Source of the DNA: Krasilnikovia cinnamomea | GTDB lineage: Bacteria > Actinomycetota > Actinomycetes > Mycobacteriales > Micromonosporaceae | Length of the DNA: 64,000 nucleotides | Assembly (NCBI RefSeq): GCF_004217545.1 | Contig: NZ_SHKY01000001.1 | Span: 4,650,001-4,714,000, forward strand | Direction of reading: 5' to 3' | Shown: positions 25,783 to 33,778 of the stretch, in pieces | How the letters are laid out: every line of letters starts with the position of its first letter | Position numbering within the stretch: position 1 is the first letter of the stretch | Position numbers and translations under genes: made by a program | Notes under the pieces: model-generated | What the model saw: the letters and a program-made list of their open reading frames with translations, nothing else | What the model was told of the DNA's origin: nothing | Databases searched by the model: none

Positions 25783-26251
25783 GGCACCTGGTCTACCCGG
25801 CCGCACGGGCACCAAACACCGCAAGTGTGGTCTGGGTCACAACGACTGCCGGAATCGGGTGATCGCGCCGACGGTTGGGAACGGATGTCGGTGTGTTCAG
25901 TGTCCCCGGGCCTCAACCCATCTGCCTTCGCGGACTACCGTTCGGCTGGAGCCGCGTTGCGCCTTTCGCCGCGAGGCGACCAGCACACCGGCATCTGTGA
26001 CGCCCCCGGGTCTCCCGGGGGCGTCACACTTTTCCCGGGCTGGTTGACGGGCGCCGGATATGGGTAATCCCTGGCCGTGACTGATGATCGTACTGACCTG
26101 CACCTCGCGCACCGGCTCGCCGAGAGGGCAGGGACGCCCGCCGCGTCCGGATCCGGAGAAGCCACCCGTTAGGGGTACGGCTACCGTGTCCGTCGATCCG
26201 CATGGCAATATCGGGCAAATGTCTGCCCCGCATCGGAGTCCTGGGGGACTG
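25783..26251. other. 469-base intergenic region with a terminator-like hairpin
   Basis: No gene is convincing here. It contains the hairpin listed next and may hold a small transcript ending at it. The 3' part must include the promoter of the GAF-ANTAR gene. Nothing else recognised. Confidence 0.4.
25998..26034 (+). terminator. Intrinsic terminator with no gene in front of it
   Basis: Perfect 13-bp stem TGACGCCCCCGGG (25998-26010), loop TCT, its complement (26014-26026), then CACTTTT. This is one of the few hairpins in the window with a T run. On the + strand the nearest gene end is 650 bases away, which suggests an unannotated RNA. Confidence 0.6.
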
Positions 26252-27028
26252 GTGACCCGCCGGTCCGCGACCATGGCCGGCGCACCGGCCCAGGGCCGTC
26301 TCCGCACCCGGGCGCTGTCCGCGGCAGCGCTGCCGCAGTCCGCTCCCGTCGGCCCGCACCCGGTCGAACTGGCCGGGCTCCTGCAGGAGCTCTCCGTACG
26401 GCTGCTGGACGCCGAGGATGTGCCTCAGGCGCTGGAGCGGCTGGCGGACTTCGCGGTGGAGGCCGTTCCCGGCGTGCTGCGCTGCTCCGCGGCGCTGATC
26501 GGGGACGGCACCCCGCTGACCCGGGCCACCTCCGGCCCGAGCGCCCAGGCCCTCGACGACCTCCAGTACGCCGTCGGCGACGGCCCCGGCCTCGACGCCA
26601 CCCGTACCCGCACCCTCGTGACGGCCCAGGACCTGCCCGCCGACCCGCGTTGGCCGCAGCTCGCGGACTGCGCCCGCGCCGAGGGGGTGCACGCGGTCGT
26701 GGCGCTCCCGCTCGACGTGCAGCGCACCTCGGTCGGCGCGCTGAGCCTGTTCGTGGCCCACCCGCACGGTGTCCACCCGGAGCTGCTGCTGACCGCGATG
26801 GCGATCGTCGGCCAGGCCGAGGTGCTGATCGGGGAGGTGCAGCGGCGCGGCGCGCTGCGCGAGGGGGCGACGGTCGACCGTGCGGTCGGGGTGATCATCG
26901 CTCAGCGCGGGTGCAGCGTCCGCGAGGCGAACGAGGTGCTGCAGGACACCGCGCGGCGGCTCGGCCTGGACCGCCGTACGGTCGCCGAGCGGCTCATCGC
27001 GGCCGCGGCTCGCAACGCGCAGCCGTGA
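26252..27028 (+). CDS. GAF and ANTAR domain antiterminator-type regulator
   Basis: 258 residues from GTG 26252; ATG 26219 (269 residues) and ATG 26273 are alternatives. A GAF domain spans about residues 40-180 (LLDAEDVPQALERLADFAVEAVPG, then DGPGLDATRTRTLVTAQDL). The ANTAR domain (about 195-250) has the pattern of Ala/Arg and aromatic positions in VDRAVGVIIAQRGCSVREANEVLQD. ANTAR binds paired hexaloop RNA hairpins to prevent termination; the GAF part may sense a small molecule. Single gene with a terminator behind it. Confidence 0.82.
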   Translation: MTRRSATMAGAPAQGRLRTRALSAAALPQSAPVGPHPVELAGLLQELSVRLLDAEDVPQALERLADFAVEAVPGVLRCSAALIGDGTPLTRATSGPSAQALDDLQYAVGDGPGLDATRTRTLVTAQDLPADPRWPQLADCARAEGVHAVVALPLDVQRTSVGALSLFVAHPHGVHPELLLTAMAIVGQAEVLIGEVQRRGALREGATVDRAVGVIIAQRGCSVREANEVLQDTARRLGLDRRTVAERLIAAAARNAQP

Positions 27029-27062
27029 CGCGGCGGGCGGCGCCCGGCGCCGCCCGCCGCGT
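27028..27062. terminator. Bidirectional terminator hairpin
   Basis: A perfect 15-bp stem with a 5-base loop (27028-27042 and 27048-27062) between two convergent genes. It overlaps the last base of the ANTAR gene. Confidence 0.7.
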
Positions 27063-27068
27063 GCGTGG

Positions 27069-27368
27069 TCAGCCCACCCGCTGAACGACCTCGAACTCCA
27101 GCAGACTCGCGCCCGAGGCGACCGGCTTGGCCCGTTCGCCCGCGTGCGCCTGCCGGCCGGAGCCGGTCGACCACGCCTGGAAGTCCTCCTCGGTCTCCCA
27201 GCGGGTGTAGACGAAGTACCGGCTCTCCCCGGCCACCGGTCGCAGCAGCTCGAAGCCGAGGAATCCCGGGGAGTTCTCCACGGCGCCCAGCCGCGCCGCG
27301 AAGCGCTTCTCGAGTTCCGGTCCGGCGCCCTCGGGCACCTCGATCGCGTTGATCTTCACGACTGCCAT
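27069..27368 (-). CDS. mhuD: MhuD-like heme-degrading monooxygenase
   Basis: 99 residues, a dimeric ferredoxin-like ABM domain. The line VVKINAIEVPEGAGPELEKR and the LEFEVVQRV end match mycobacterial MhuD (Rv3592) closely. The three key heme-pocket residues of MhuD, Asn7, Trp66 and His75, fall at the same numbers here. MhuD opens heme to mycobilins while retaining the one-carbon unit, releasing iron without CO. Outside mycobacteria the product type is not certain. Monocistronic, with terminators on both sides. Confidence 0.88.
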   Translation of the reverse strand: MAVVKINAIEVPEGAGPELEKRFAARLGAVENSPGFLGFELLRPVAGESRYFVYTRWETEEDFQAWSTGSGRQAHAGERAKPVASGASLLEFEVVQRVG

Positions 27369-27396
27369 GGGCTCCAGGCTAGTGCGCGCACGCGCT

Positions 27397-27432
27397 GGGG
27401 GGTACGGGCGGCCGCGGCCGCCCGTACCCCCC
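27397..27432 (-). terminator. Perfect palindromic terminator of the efflux gene
   Basis: 36-base perfect palindrome with arms of 18 (GGGGGGTACGGGCGGCCG) and no unpaired loop, 17 bases beyond the stop of the transporter on the minus strand. Confidence 0.7.
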
Positions 27433-27448
27433 GGTGTGGTGTTGTCCG

Positions 27449-29215
27449 TCAGCCGCGGCCCGCGGGCGGGCCGTCCGGCCCGGCGGAGGCCGCGACGGCC
27501 TTGCCCGGCTCGCCCTCATCCGTGCCGGCCGGTGCGGCGTTCTGCTCGGCCTCCGCGTCGGCGGCGCGCTGGGCCTGCGCCGACCGCTGGGCCAGCGGGA
27601 TCTCCGGCAGGAAGAACACCACGAGGAGGCCGATGATCATTACGCCGAGGGCCATCAGGTACACGATCTGGATGCTGTCCGAGAAGCCCGCCTTGAAGGG
27701 GTGCGCCATGATGTCGGACAACCTGCCGAGGAACGACGTGTCGCTGAGCGCGCCGCCGCCCTGCGCCTGCTGCAGAGCCTGGGCCTGGTCCCGGTGGGTG
27801 GCCATCTCCTGCTGGAACGCCGGCGACGACGCGGCCTTCTGGTACGCGCTGTTGATCTTGTCCGGCAGCACGTTGAACAGGACGGACAGGAAGATCGCCG
27901 TGCCGAGCGTGCCGCCCATCGACCGGAAGAACGTGACGGTACTGGTCGCCACGCCGATCTCGCGCGGCGACACCGCGTTCTGCACCGCCGTGATCATCGG
28001 CTGCATGTTGCCGCCCAGGCCGAGACCCATCAGCACCATGACCAGCATCGTCTGCCACAGCGGGGTGTCCGCCCCGACCAGTGCGAACAGGCCCAGCGAC
28101 ACGGCCATCAGCACGCTGCCGACGATCGGGAAGATGCGGTACCGGCCGGTCTTCGCGATGAGCTGACCCGCCGTGATCGAGCCCGCCATGATGCCGACGA
28201 CGAACGGGATCATCTGCAGACCCGCGATCGTGGGGGAGGAGCCCTTCACGATCTGCAGGTACAGCGGGACGGTCATCAGACCGCCGAACATCGCCATGCC
28301 GATGATCGTGCTGGAGGTCGCGCCGACCGCGACGGTCCGGTTGCGGAACAGGCGCAGCGGCAGCAGCGCCTCGTCCCCGTACGCCCGCTCGGCGAGGACG
28401 AAGGCGATCAGACCCAGCGCGCCGATGACGAAGCAGGCGAGGGAGCGCGACGAGTCCCAACCCCACTCGCGGCCCTGCTCGGCGACCGTGAGCAGGGGCA
28501 CCAGGCCGATGATCAGGGTCAGCGCGCCGGGCCAGTCGATGCGGTGGTCCGTGCGGTGGTGCGGCAGGTGCAGCACCTTCGCCACGACGGCCATGGCGGC
28601 GATGCCGATCGGGACGTTCAGGTAGAACACCCAGCGCCAGCCGTCGATGCCCAGGATCGTCTCCTGCCCGGCGAAGAAGCCGCCCAGGATCGGGCCGATG
28701 ACGCTCGCCGTACCGAAGACCGCGAGGAAGAAGCCCTGGTAGCGGGCGCGCTCACGGGGCGGCACGATGTCGCCGATGATCGCCAGCGCGAGCGACATCA
28801 GGCCACCCGCACCGATGCCCTGAATGGCCCGGAACGCGGCCAGTTGGTACATGTTCTCCGCGAGTCCGCAGAGGATCGAGCCGACGATGAACACGCCGAT
28901 CGCGAACAGGAAGAAGCCGCGGCGGCCGTAGATGTCGGACAGCTTTCCGTACAGCGGGGTGGAGATCGTCGAGGTGATCAGGAAGGCGGTGGTCGCCCAC
29001 GCCTGCAGGTTGAAGCCGTGCAGGTCGTCCGCGATGGTCCGGGTCGCCGTAGCCATGATCGTCTGATCCAGGGCGGCCAGGAACATGCCCATCATCAGGC
29101 CCGCGAGAATCGTGAGGATCTGGCGGTGAGTGAAGTCCGCGGATAATCCCGCCTTTGCGGGCGCGCCGCCGGGTGGGCCGGCCGGCGCCGTCGCGGTGGT
29201 ACTCGCGTTGCTCAC
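27449..29215 (-). CDS. DHA2-family (14-TM) MFS multidrug efflux transporter
   Basis: 588 residues with about fourteen transmembrane helices. The first helix ends MFLAALDQTIMATATRTIADD, typical of the EmrB/QacA class, motif A reads GKLSDIYGRRGFF, and WRWVFYLNVPIGI marks the loop before helix 6. Expels hydrophobic cations or antibiotics using the proton gradient. GTG overlaps the stop of the MarR gene by 4 bases (GTGA), so the two are translationally coupled and the MarR protein is the probable repressor. Confidence 0.92.
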   Translation of the reverse strand: MSNASTTATAPAGPPGGAPAKAGLSADFTHRQILTILAGLMMGMFLAALDQTIMATATRTIADDLHGFNLQAWATTAFLITSTISTPLYGKLSDIYGRRGFFLFAIGVFIVGSILCGLAENMYQLAAFRAIQGIGAGGLMSLALAIIGDIVPPRERARYQGFFLAVFGTASVIGPILGGFFAGQETILGIDGWRWVFYLNVPIGIAAMAVVAKVLHLPHHRTDHRIDWPGALTLIIGLVPLLTVAEQGREWGWDSSRSLACFVIGALGLIAFVLAERAYGDEALLPLRLFRNRTVAVGATSSTIIGMAMFGGLMTVPLYLQIVKGSSPTIAGLQMIPFVVGIMAGSITAGQLIAKTGRYRIFPIVGSVLMAVSLGLFALVGADTPLWQTMLVMVLMGLGLGGNMQPMITAVQNAVSPREIGVATSTVTFFRSMGGTLGTAIFLSVLFNVLPDKINSAYQKAASSPAFQQEMATHRDQAQALQQAQGGGALSDTSFLGRLSDIMAHPFKAGFSDSIQIVYLMALGVMIIGLLVVFFLPEIPLAQRSAQAQRAADAEAEQNAAPAGTDEGEPGKAVAASAGPDGPPAGRG

Positions 29216-29712
29216 GAAATCTCCCGTGGGGTTGGTGCTGAGTCGCGGCGCATCAGTGCCTCGACGGAGCTGTTGAATTCCTCGAAAAGGGCGGTGAACG
29301 CCGCGACCCGCTCCGCGGGCCAGGCGCCCAGCGCCTCACTGAGCAGCGCGTGACGCGCCTCGTGCATCCGCTGGCACGCGGCCTGGCCGGCTTCCGTGGC
29401 GGCCAGCCGTGACGACCGTCCGTCGGCCGGGTCGGCCTCGCGCCGGGCCAGGCCCGCCTTCACCAACTGGGCGGCCTGCCGGCTGATCGTCGAGGGGTCC
29501 GCCTGCTTGACCTCGGCGAGGTCCGTGACGCGCAGCGGGCCCTGGTGGCACAGCGGGAAGAGCAGCATCAGCGCCGAGAATTCGGCTCCGAAATCCCCGA
29601 CATTGAGCATGCTCTTGGCGCGGGCGCCCAGCCGGGCGAACCGCACAATCTCGCCCGCGAGCCGGCTCACGCCGTCCTCGGCGTCCCGTTCCACCACGTC
29701 ATGCCGTCCCAT
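29212..29712 (-). CDS. MarR-family regulator of the efflux operon
   Basis: 166 residues from ATG 29712. Winged helix: FSALMLLFPLCHQGPLRVTDLAEVKQADPSTISRQAAQLVKAG with the wing READPADGRSSRLAATEAG. Dimeric repressors of this family are released by the pump's substrates. Reading continues open upstream to GTG 29880 (222 residues), but the extra part is low complexity. It is directly coupled to the DHA2 gene; a candidate operator is at 29948-29960. If that box is the promoter region, the leader would be long, which keeps the longer start possible. Confidence 0.85.
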   Translation of the reverse strand: MGRHDVVERDAEDGVSRLAGEIVRFARLGARAKSMLNVGDFGAEFSALMLLFPLCHQGPLRVTDLAEVKQADPSTISRQAAQLVKAGLARREADPADGRSSRLAATEAGQAACQRMHEARHALLSEALGAWPAERVAAFTALFEEFNSSVEALMRRDSAPTPREIS

Positions 29713-29947
29713 CGCACTAGGCGCGGCCACACCTGGGGACGGTGGCCACGCTGTGATCACTGCGTTGTCGAAATCGGGCTCGGCGGTCACGCCGCCGAGC
29801 GGCGCCGGGGCCCTCGATCGGGCAGCCCGGTCATCGCGCTGTCCGGTGCCGTCCGCGGAACGCGGTCCCGGCCCGGTCACGGGTCGCGCACTGCGCCCGT
29901 ACGTGTGCCTGCGCGCGGCGGCTCATCCTGGCCCCGGCGCTTGATCG

Positions 29948-29960
29948 TTGTAGCGTACAA
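29948..29960. promoter_or_regulatory. Candidate MarR operator palindrome
   Basis: TTGTA-GCG-TACAA, a 5-bp inverted repeat with a 3-base spacer, in an AT-richer stretch between the MarR gene and the methyltransferase. The form is that of MarR/SlyA-type boxes. The role is inferred. Confidence 0.5.
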
Positions 29961-29982
29961 GTTGTTGGTTAGCGAAAGCACC

Positions 29983-30705
29983 TCATGTGGTGCGGATCTC
30001 CCAGACGCCCGTGACCAGCAGGTTCGTCTCCTCCAGTGATTCTGGAACGGGCACGGGGTATTCCGCGATCTGAGAGAAGAGGTGTTCCGGGAGGAATCCC
30101 CGGCCCGGATCACCCACCAGCACCCGGGCGCCGGCGCGGGCCGCCCGGCGCAGGGCCCGGGTCATCGACGGGACCACGGCCGGGCTGTAGAACGCGTCGC
30201 CCGCCAGGACCACCTCCGGCCCACCGGCGTCGGCCCGGCCTTCCGGGTGCGCCTTTTCCGCGTACGTTTCTCCTGGGCCCGGATCTTCCGCCTCGGCCGT
30301 GCCGTCGCCGGGGGCCTGGGGGTCGACGGACTCCGCGGCGTCACCGACGATCGCCTCGACCCGGACGCCGTTCGCGGCGGCGTTGCGGGCCACCGCCGCG
30401 CGCGCGGCCGGGTCGACGTCCACCGCGCGGACCTCGGCGGCGCCCGCCCGGGCCGCCGCGATCGCCACGACACCCGAGCCGGACGCGAGATCCAGCACCC
30501 GGCGGCCCCGCACGACCTCGGGGTGATCCAGTACGTAGCGCGCGAGCGCCTGGCCACCCGCCCAGGCGAACGCCCAGAACGGGAGCGGCTCGTCGCTGTG
30601 GAACTCCCCGCCGGTCAGGTCGAACAGCCCGACGTCGGTGGCCATCAGGAACAGCGAGATCTCCGGCACGAGGGGCAGCGGCTGCAGCACAGGGTCGATC
30701 GGCAC
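29983..30705 (-). CDS. Class I SAM-dependent methyltransferase (PrmA/METTL20-like)
   Basis: 240 residues from GTG 30705 with GGAG 13-16 bases upstream. Motif I VLDLASGSG, then VDVDPAARAAVARNA as the acidic post-I region. WAFAWAGGQALARY ahead of motif I and GDAFYSP in place of motif IV are typical of the electron-transfer-flavoprotein/ribosomal protein lysine methyltransferase group. The middle carries a Gly/Glu/Pro-rich insert (about 140-165). It is 23 bases from the MarR operator region and independent of the efflux pair. The protein substrate is unknown. Confidence 0.75.
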   Translation of the reverse strand: MPIDPVLQPLPLVPEISLFLMATDVGLFDLTGGEFHSDEPLPFWAFAWAGGQALARYVLDHPEVVRGRRVLDLASGSGVVAIAAARAGAAEVRAVDVDPAARAAVARNAAANGVRVEAIVGDAAESVDPQAPGDGTAEAEDPGPGETYAEKAHPEGRADAGGPEVVLAGDAFYSPAVVPSMTRALRRAARAGARVLVGDPGRGFLPEHLFSQIAEYPVPVPESLEETNLLVTGVWEIRTT

Positions 30706-31181
30706 GCGATGATTCTCCGGGCCCACGGGTCCGCCGCCGTGGTGGCGGGGCGCGGCGAGCCGCCGTGAGCCGGGATGGCGGTGCGTCGGCGCGAAATGGA
30801 CGTGATGCCCCACTTGTCGTTGCGGGTCGTGACGGCGGCGTCGCCGGCTGTGCCGCCCCGGCTCCGAGGGGCGCGACGGCGGGCCGTACCCTCCATCGTG
30901 GTCACCGAACGGGTGTGCTCCCGCGAAGGTCGGCACGGTCCGACGTGGCCAACAGGCTGGCGATGCGCCAGACTCCTCGCGGGTGGCGTACCGACGACAA
31001 GACCAAATCGAGGGGGTGCCTCCGCCGAAAGACCTGTTATCACAGCCGGTCGGACTCATCCGGGCGGCGGCAGTACCGGGCAGTAGGCTCCGGCGCGCTC
31101 ACGCGGTCCGGCTGTTAATACGGCGAGCCCGCGGGCGCCCCGATTCTAGACTTCGACAACGGTTGTTGACGGGAGGCTGGC
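30706..31181. other. 476-base intergenic region between divergent genes
   Basis: It separates the methyltransferase from the LuxR regulator. Several short GC-rich inverted repeats are present but no conserved gene or RNA is recognised. TTAATA about 65 bases ahead of the LuxR start (near 31114) could be a -10 box. Confidence 0.35.
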
Positions 31182-31844
31182 ATGGGCGACGAGGTGATCA
31201 CCGTGCTTGTCGTCGACGGCCACCAGACCTTCGCCGAACTGCTGGGTGTGGCGCTGCGGGGCCAACCCGACCTGCGCTACGTGGGCCACGCCCGCAGCGG
31301 GGAGCAGGCGATCCGCCTCGCCGCGGAGCTGAAGCCCGACGTGATCCTGCTCGATCCCGAGCTGCCCGACGCGGACGGCATCGCGATCGCGGAGATGTTG
31401 CGGCACCGCCAGCCGGAGACCCGGGTGGTCATCCTTACGGCCAGCAGCGAGGCGACCCTGGTGGGCCGGGCGACGGCGGCGGGTGCCGCGGGATTTCTCA
31501 GCAAGAACGGTGCGCTCGGCGATGTGCTCAACGCGGTGCACACCGCGCACGGCGGCGGCATGACGGTCTCCACCGACATCCTCGCCCGGTTGCTGCGCAG
31601 CACCACCCCGGTGGTCGGCCCGCGCGCCGGTGGCCTCACCGCCCGTGAACACGAGGTACTCGCGCTCATGGGCGCCGGCCTCGACCCGCGCGCGATCGCC
31701 CGCCGGCTCGGCATCAGCGTGCACACCTGCCGCGGGTACGTGAAGGCGGTGCTGGCGAAACTGGACGCGCACAGCCAGTTGGAGGCGGTCGCGGTGGCCA
31801 CCCGGCGCGGGCTCATTCAGCCGGATCGCCAGTACGGACGGTAA
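31182..31844 (+). CDS. LuxR/NarL-family response regulator, orphan
   Basis: 220 residues. Receiver domain with phospho-acceptor Asp58 (ILLDPE), Thr86 region and Lys108 (LSKN); of the usual acidic pair the second position is Gly13 (VVDGHQTF), a substitution common in this subgroup that may weaken Mg2+ binding. The C-terminal LuxR HTH reads LTAREHEVLALMGAGLDPRAIARRLGISVHT. ATG 31182 follows GGGAGG by 5 bases. No kinase gene adjoins. The target genes are unknown; the downstream surface protein is 95 bases away. Confidence 0.88.
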   Translation: MGDEVITVLVVDGHQTFAELLGVALRGQPDLRYVGHARSGEQAIRLAAELKPDVILLDPELPDADGIAIAEMLRHRQPETRVVILTASSEATLVGRATAAGAAGFLSKNGALGDVLNAVHTAHGGGMTVSTDILARLLRSTTPVVGPRAGGLTAREHEVLALMGAGLDPRAIARRLGISVHTCRGYVKAVLAKLDAHSQLEAVAVATRRGLIQPDRQYGR

Positions 31845-31939
31845 TTCTCCCGGCGACTCAACCGCGACCGGCCGGAATCCGTACCACTGGGCAGAGCGCC
31901 ACCGGAGGTCGACGGCGCCACCGCGGGTGGAGGATTCGC

Positions 31940-33778
31940 GTGGAACGTACAGTTTCCGGCGACGTGGCGGACAGCAGCGGCATGTCCGACGCGTCCGTTG
32001 CGGTCGCGGACCTGCCGTCGGCCTCCGGCGCGCACTGGGCCAACCGGGACTCCGAGGGGGACCGGCGACGCGCGGGCGGGCCGGCTGAGCCATTCGGCCG
32101 CACGCCCCCGTCGGGCTCGCTGCCCGAGTCGCCGGCACCCCGCGAGCCGCGCCCGGGCGACGCAACCACACCGGACAGTGCCTCCTGGGCCTTCAGCGTC
32201 GCCCCCCGCGACGCGGAGCGCGGAGGCGACCGGACAACCGTGCCGCACCGCGGTCCGGAACCCGGAGTCTCCACCCCGGAGCGCGGTCCGCAACCGGGCG
32301 CTGACCTGCCCCGCCGGGTGGCCGGTGCCACGACCGGCGAGCTGCCCAGGCGGGTTCCCGGCTCGGCGGCGGGCGACACCCTGTCGGGCGACCGCGAGAG
32401 CCACCCACCGCGGGCCGGAGCCACCCCGGGCCGCCCCGCCGACAAGCTGCCCCGCCGGTCCGCCGGGGCGGCACCAAGCCCAGGCGCCGCGCACCCGTCC
32501 CGGCAGGACGACCCGGGCAACCCGGCGGGTCGCGAGGCGCCGGAGCCGCCGTACGGTCCGGCGCCGCCCACCACCGGTGGCCGGGTCTCCTTCGGCTTCA
32601 CCGCGGGCCCGATCAGCGGTACGCACGCCCGCGCCGGCGCGCCGACTTCGCCGGGCCCGTCGCTGGAGCGTCCGGTCGCCGTCACCGCGCGTCCCGGCCC
32701 GCCCCCAGCGGCCCAGGGGCGAGAGGCGCCCCCGGCTGTGCCGCGTCCGGCGCCGTCGCCCGGGCCCACGGGCGGTGCCGCGCAGCGCGATCCGGCTCCG
32801 GGACGGCCGGGCGGGCGTACCCCGACCCCGGTCTCGCCCGTGGTGGACCTGGACGACGCGCCGGCTACACCCGCCATCGGGGACATCGTCAACGGTCCGG
32901 GGCGCGAGATCCGCCCGCACCGGGCGACCCGCCGTGACCCGGCCGGCCGCAGGGGCGAAGACCACAAGGGAGAAGGCCCCAAACCGGACGGGCGACCTCA
33001 GCCCGGCCCCGGGGCCCCGCCCGCCCCGCGGCGATCCCGCGCCGCCACGGCCGTCGCCGCCGGGCTCACCGGCGTCATTCTGCTGGCCGGTACGGTCGCC
33101 GGTGTCGTCTTCTTCTCCGGCGCCAACGGCGACATCACCTCGGTACTGCAGCTCGGGGCGGGCTCGGCGGACCGGCGTACCGCGACCGCGCCGCTGGACG
33201 GCCGGACCGCCGCCAGCCTGGAGGTGCTCGGCGGGCTCGGCCGGCTGACCGTGCGCAGCGAGGACCTCGGCGACCAGCTCTACCGCATCACCGCGGCGGA
33301 CGGGTCGGACAGCGTGCCCGCCCCGGTGATCAGCGACGACCAGGTCCGGCTGTCGGTCACCCCGGACGGCGACGGGGAGCCCGGCGCGGTCGAAGTCGTC
33401 CTGTCCGCCAACGTCCGCTGGTCGCTGCGCTTCACCGGAGGCGCGGACGAGCAGCTCATCGACCTCAGCAGCGGCCAGGTCGGTGACGTCGCCCTGACCG
33501 GAGGGGCCCGCCGGGTCGCGCTGACCCTGCCCAAGCCGGTCGGCACCGTCGGGGTCCGGGTGGACGGCGCGCTCGACGAGCTGTCCGTGAAGTCGCCCGC
33601 CGACGCGCCCGTCCGGGTCAAGGTGCAGAGCGGCGCGAAGACCGTCACCGCGGGCGCCCGGACCCTGCGCGACGTCGCCCCGGGCTCGACCCTCACCCCG
33701 CGGAACTGGCAGGTGCCGGACCGCTACGACCTGGACGCGGCGGCCCGGATCACCCTGCTGCGGGTCGAGACGAGTTAG
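31940..33778 (+). CDS. Single-pass membrane protein with disordered cytoplasmic region and DUF4097-like outer domain
   Basis: 612 residues from GTG 31940 (GGAGG six bases upstream). Residues 1-365 are Pro/Gly/Ala/Arg-rich and probably disordered, then one helix (about 372-393, TAVAAGLTGVILLAGTVAGVVFF), then an extracytoplasmic beta-rich domain with repeating LEVLGGLGRLTVRSE, VSLTPD-like and GVRVDGALDELSVKS strands as in DUF4097/adhesin-like beta helices. Charge pattern suggests the long N-terminus lies inside the cell. The stop directly abuts the serA stop. The role is unknown. Confidence 0.65.
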   Translation: MERTVSGDVADSSGMSDASVAVADLPSASGAHWANRDSEGDRRRAGGPAEPFGRTPPSGSLPESPAPREPRPGDATTPDSASWAFSVAPRDAERGGDRTTVPHRGPEPGVSTPERGPQPGADLPRRVAGATTGELPRRVPGSAAGDTLSGDRESHPPRAGATPGRPADKLPRRSAGAAPSPGAAHPSRQDDPGNPAGREAPEPPYGPAPPTTGGRVSFGFTAGPISGTHARAGAPTSPGPSLERPVAVTARPGPPPAAQGREAPPAVPRPAPSPGPTGGAAQRDPAPGRPGGRTPTPVSPVVDLDDAPATPAIGDIVNGPGREIRPHRATRRDPAGRRGEDHKGEGPKPDGRPQPGPGAPPAPRRSRAATAVAAGLTGVILLAGTVAGVVFFSGANGDITSVLQLGAGSADRRTATAPLDGRTAASLEVLGGLGRLTVRSEDLGDQLYRITAADGSDSVPAPVISDDQVRLSVTPDGDGEPGAVEVVLSANVRWSLRFTGGADEQLIDLSSGQVGDVALTGGARRVALTLPKPVGTVGVRVDGALDELSVKSPADAPVRVKVQSGAKTVTAGARTLRDVAPGSTLTPRNWQVPDRYDLDAAARITLLRVETS

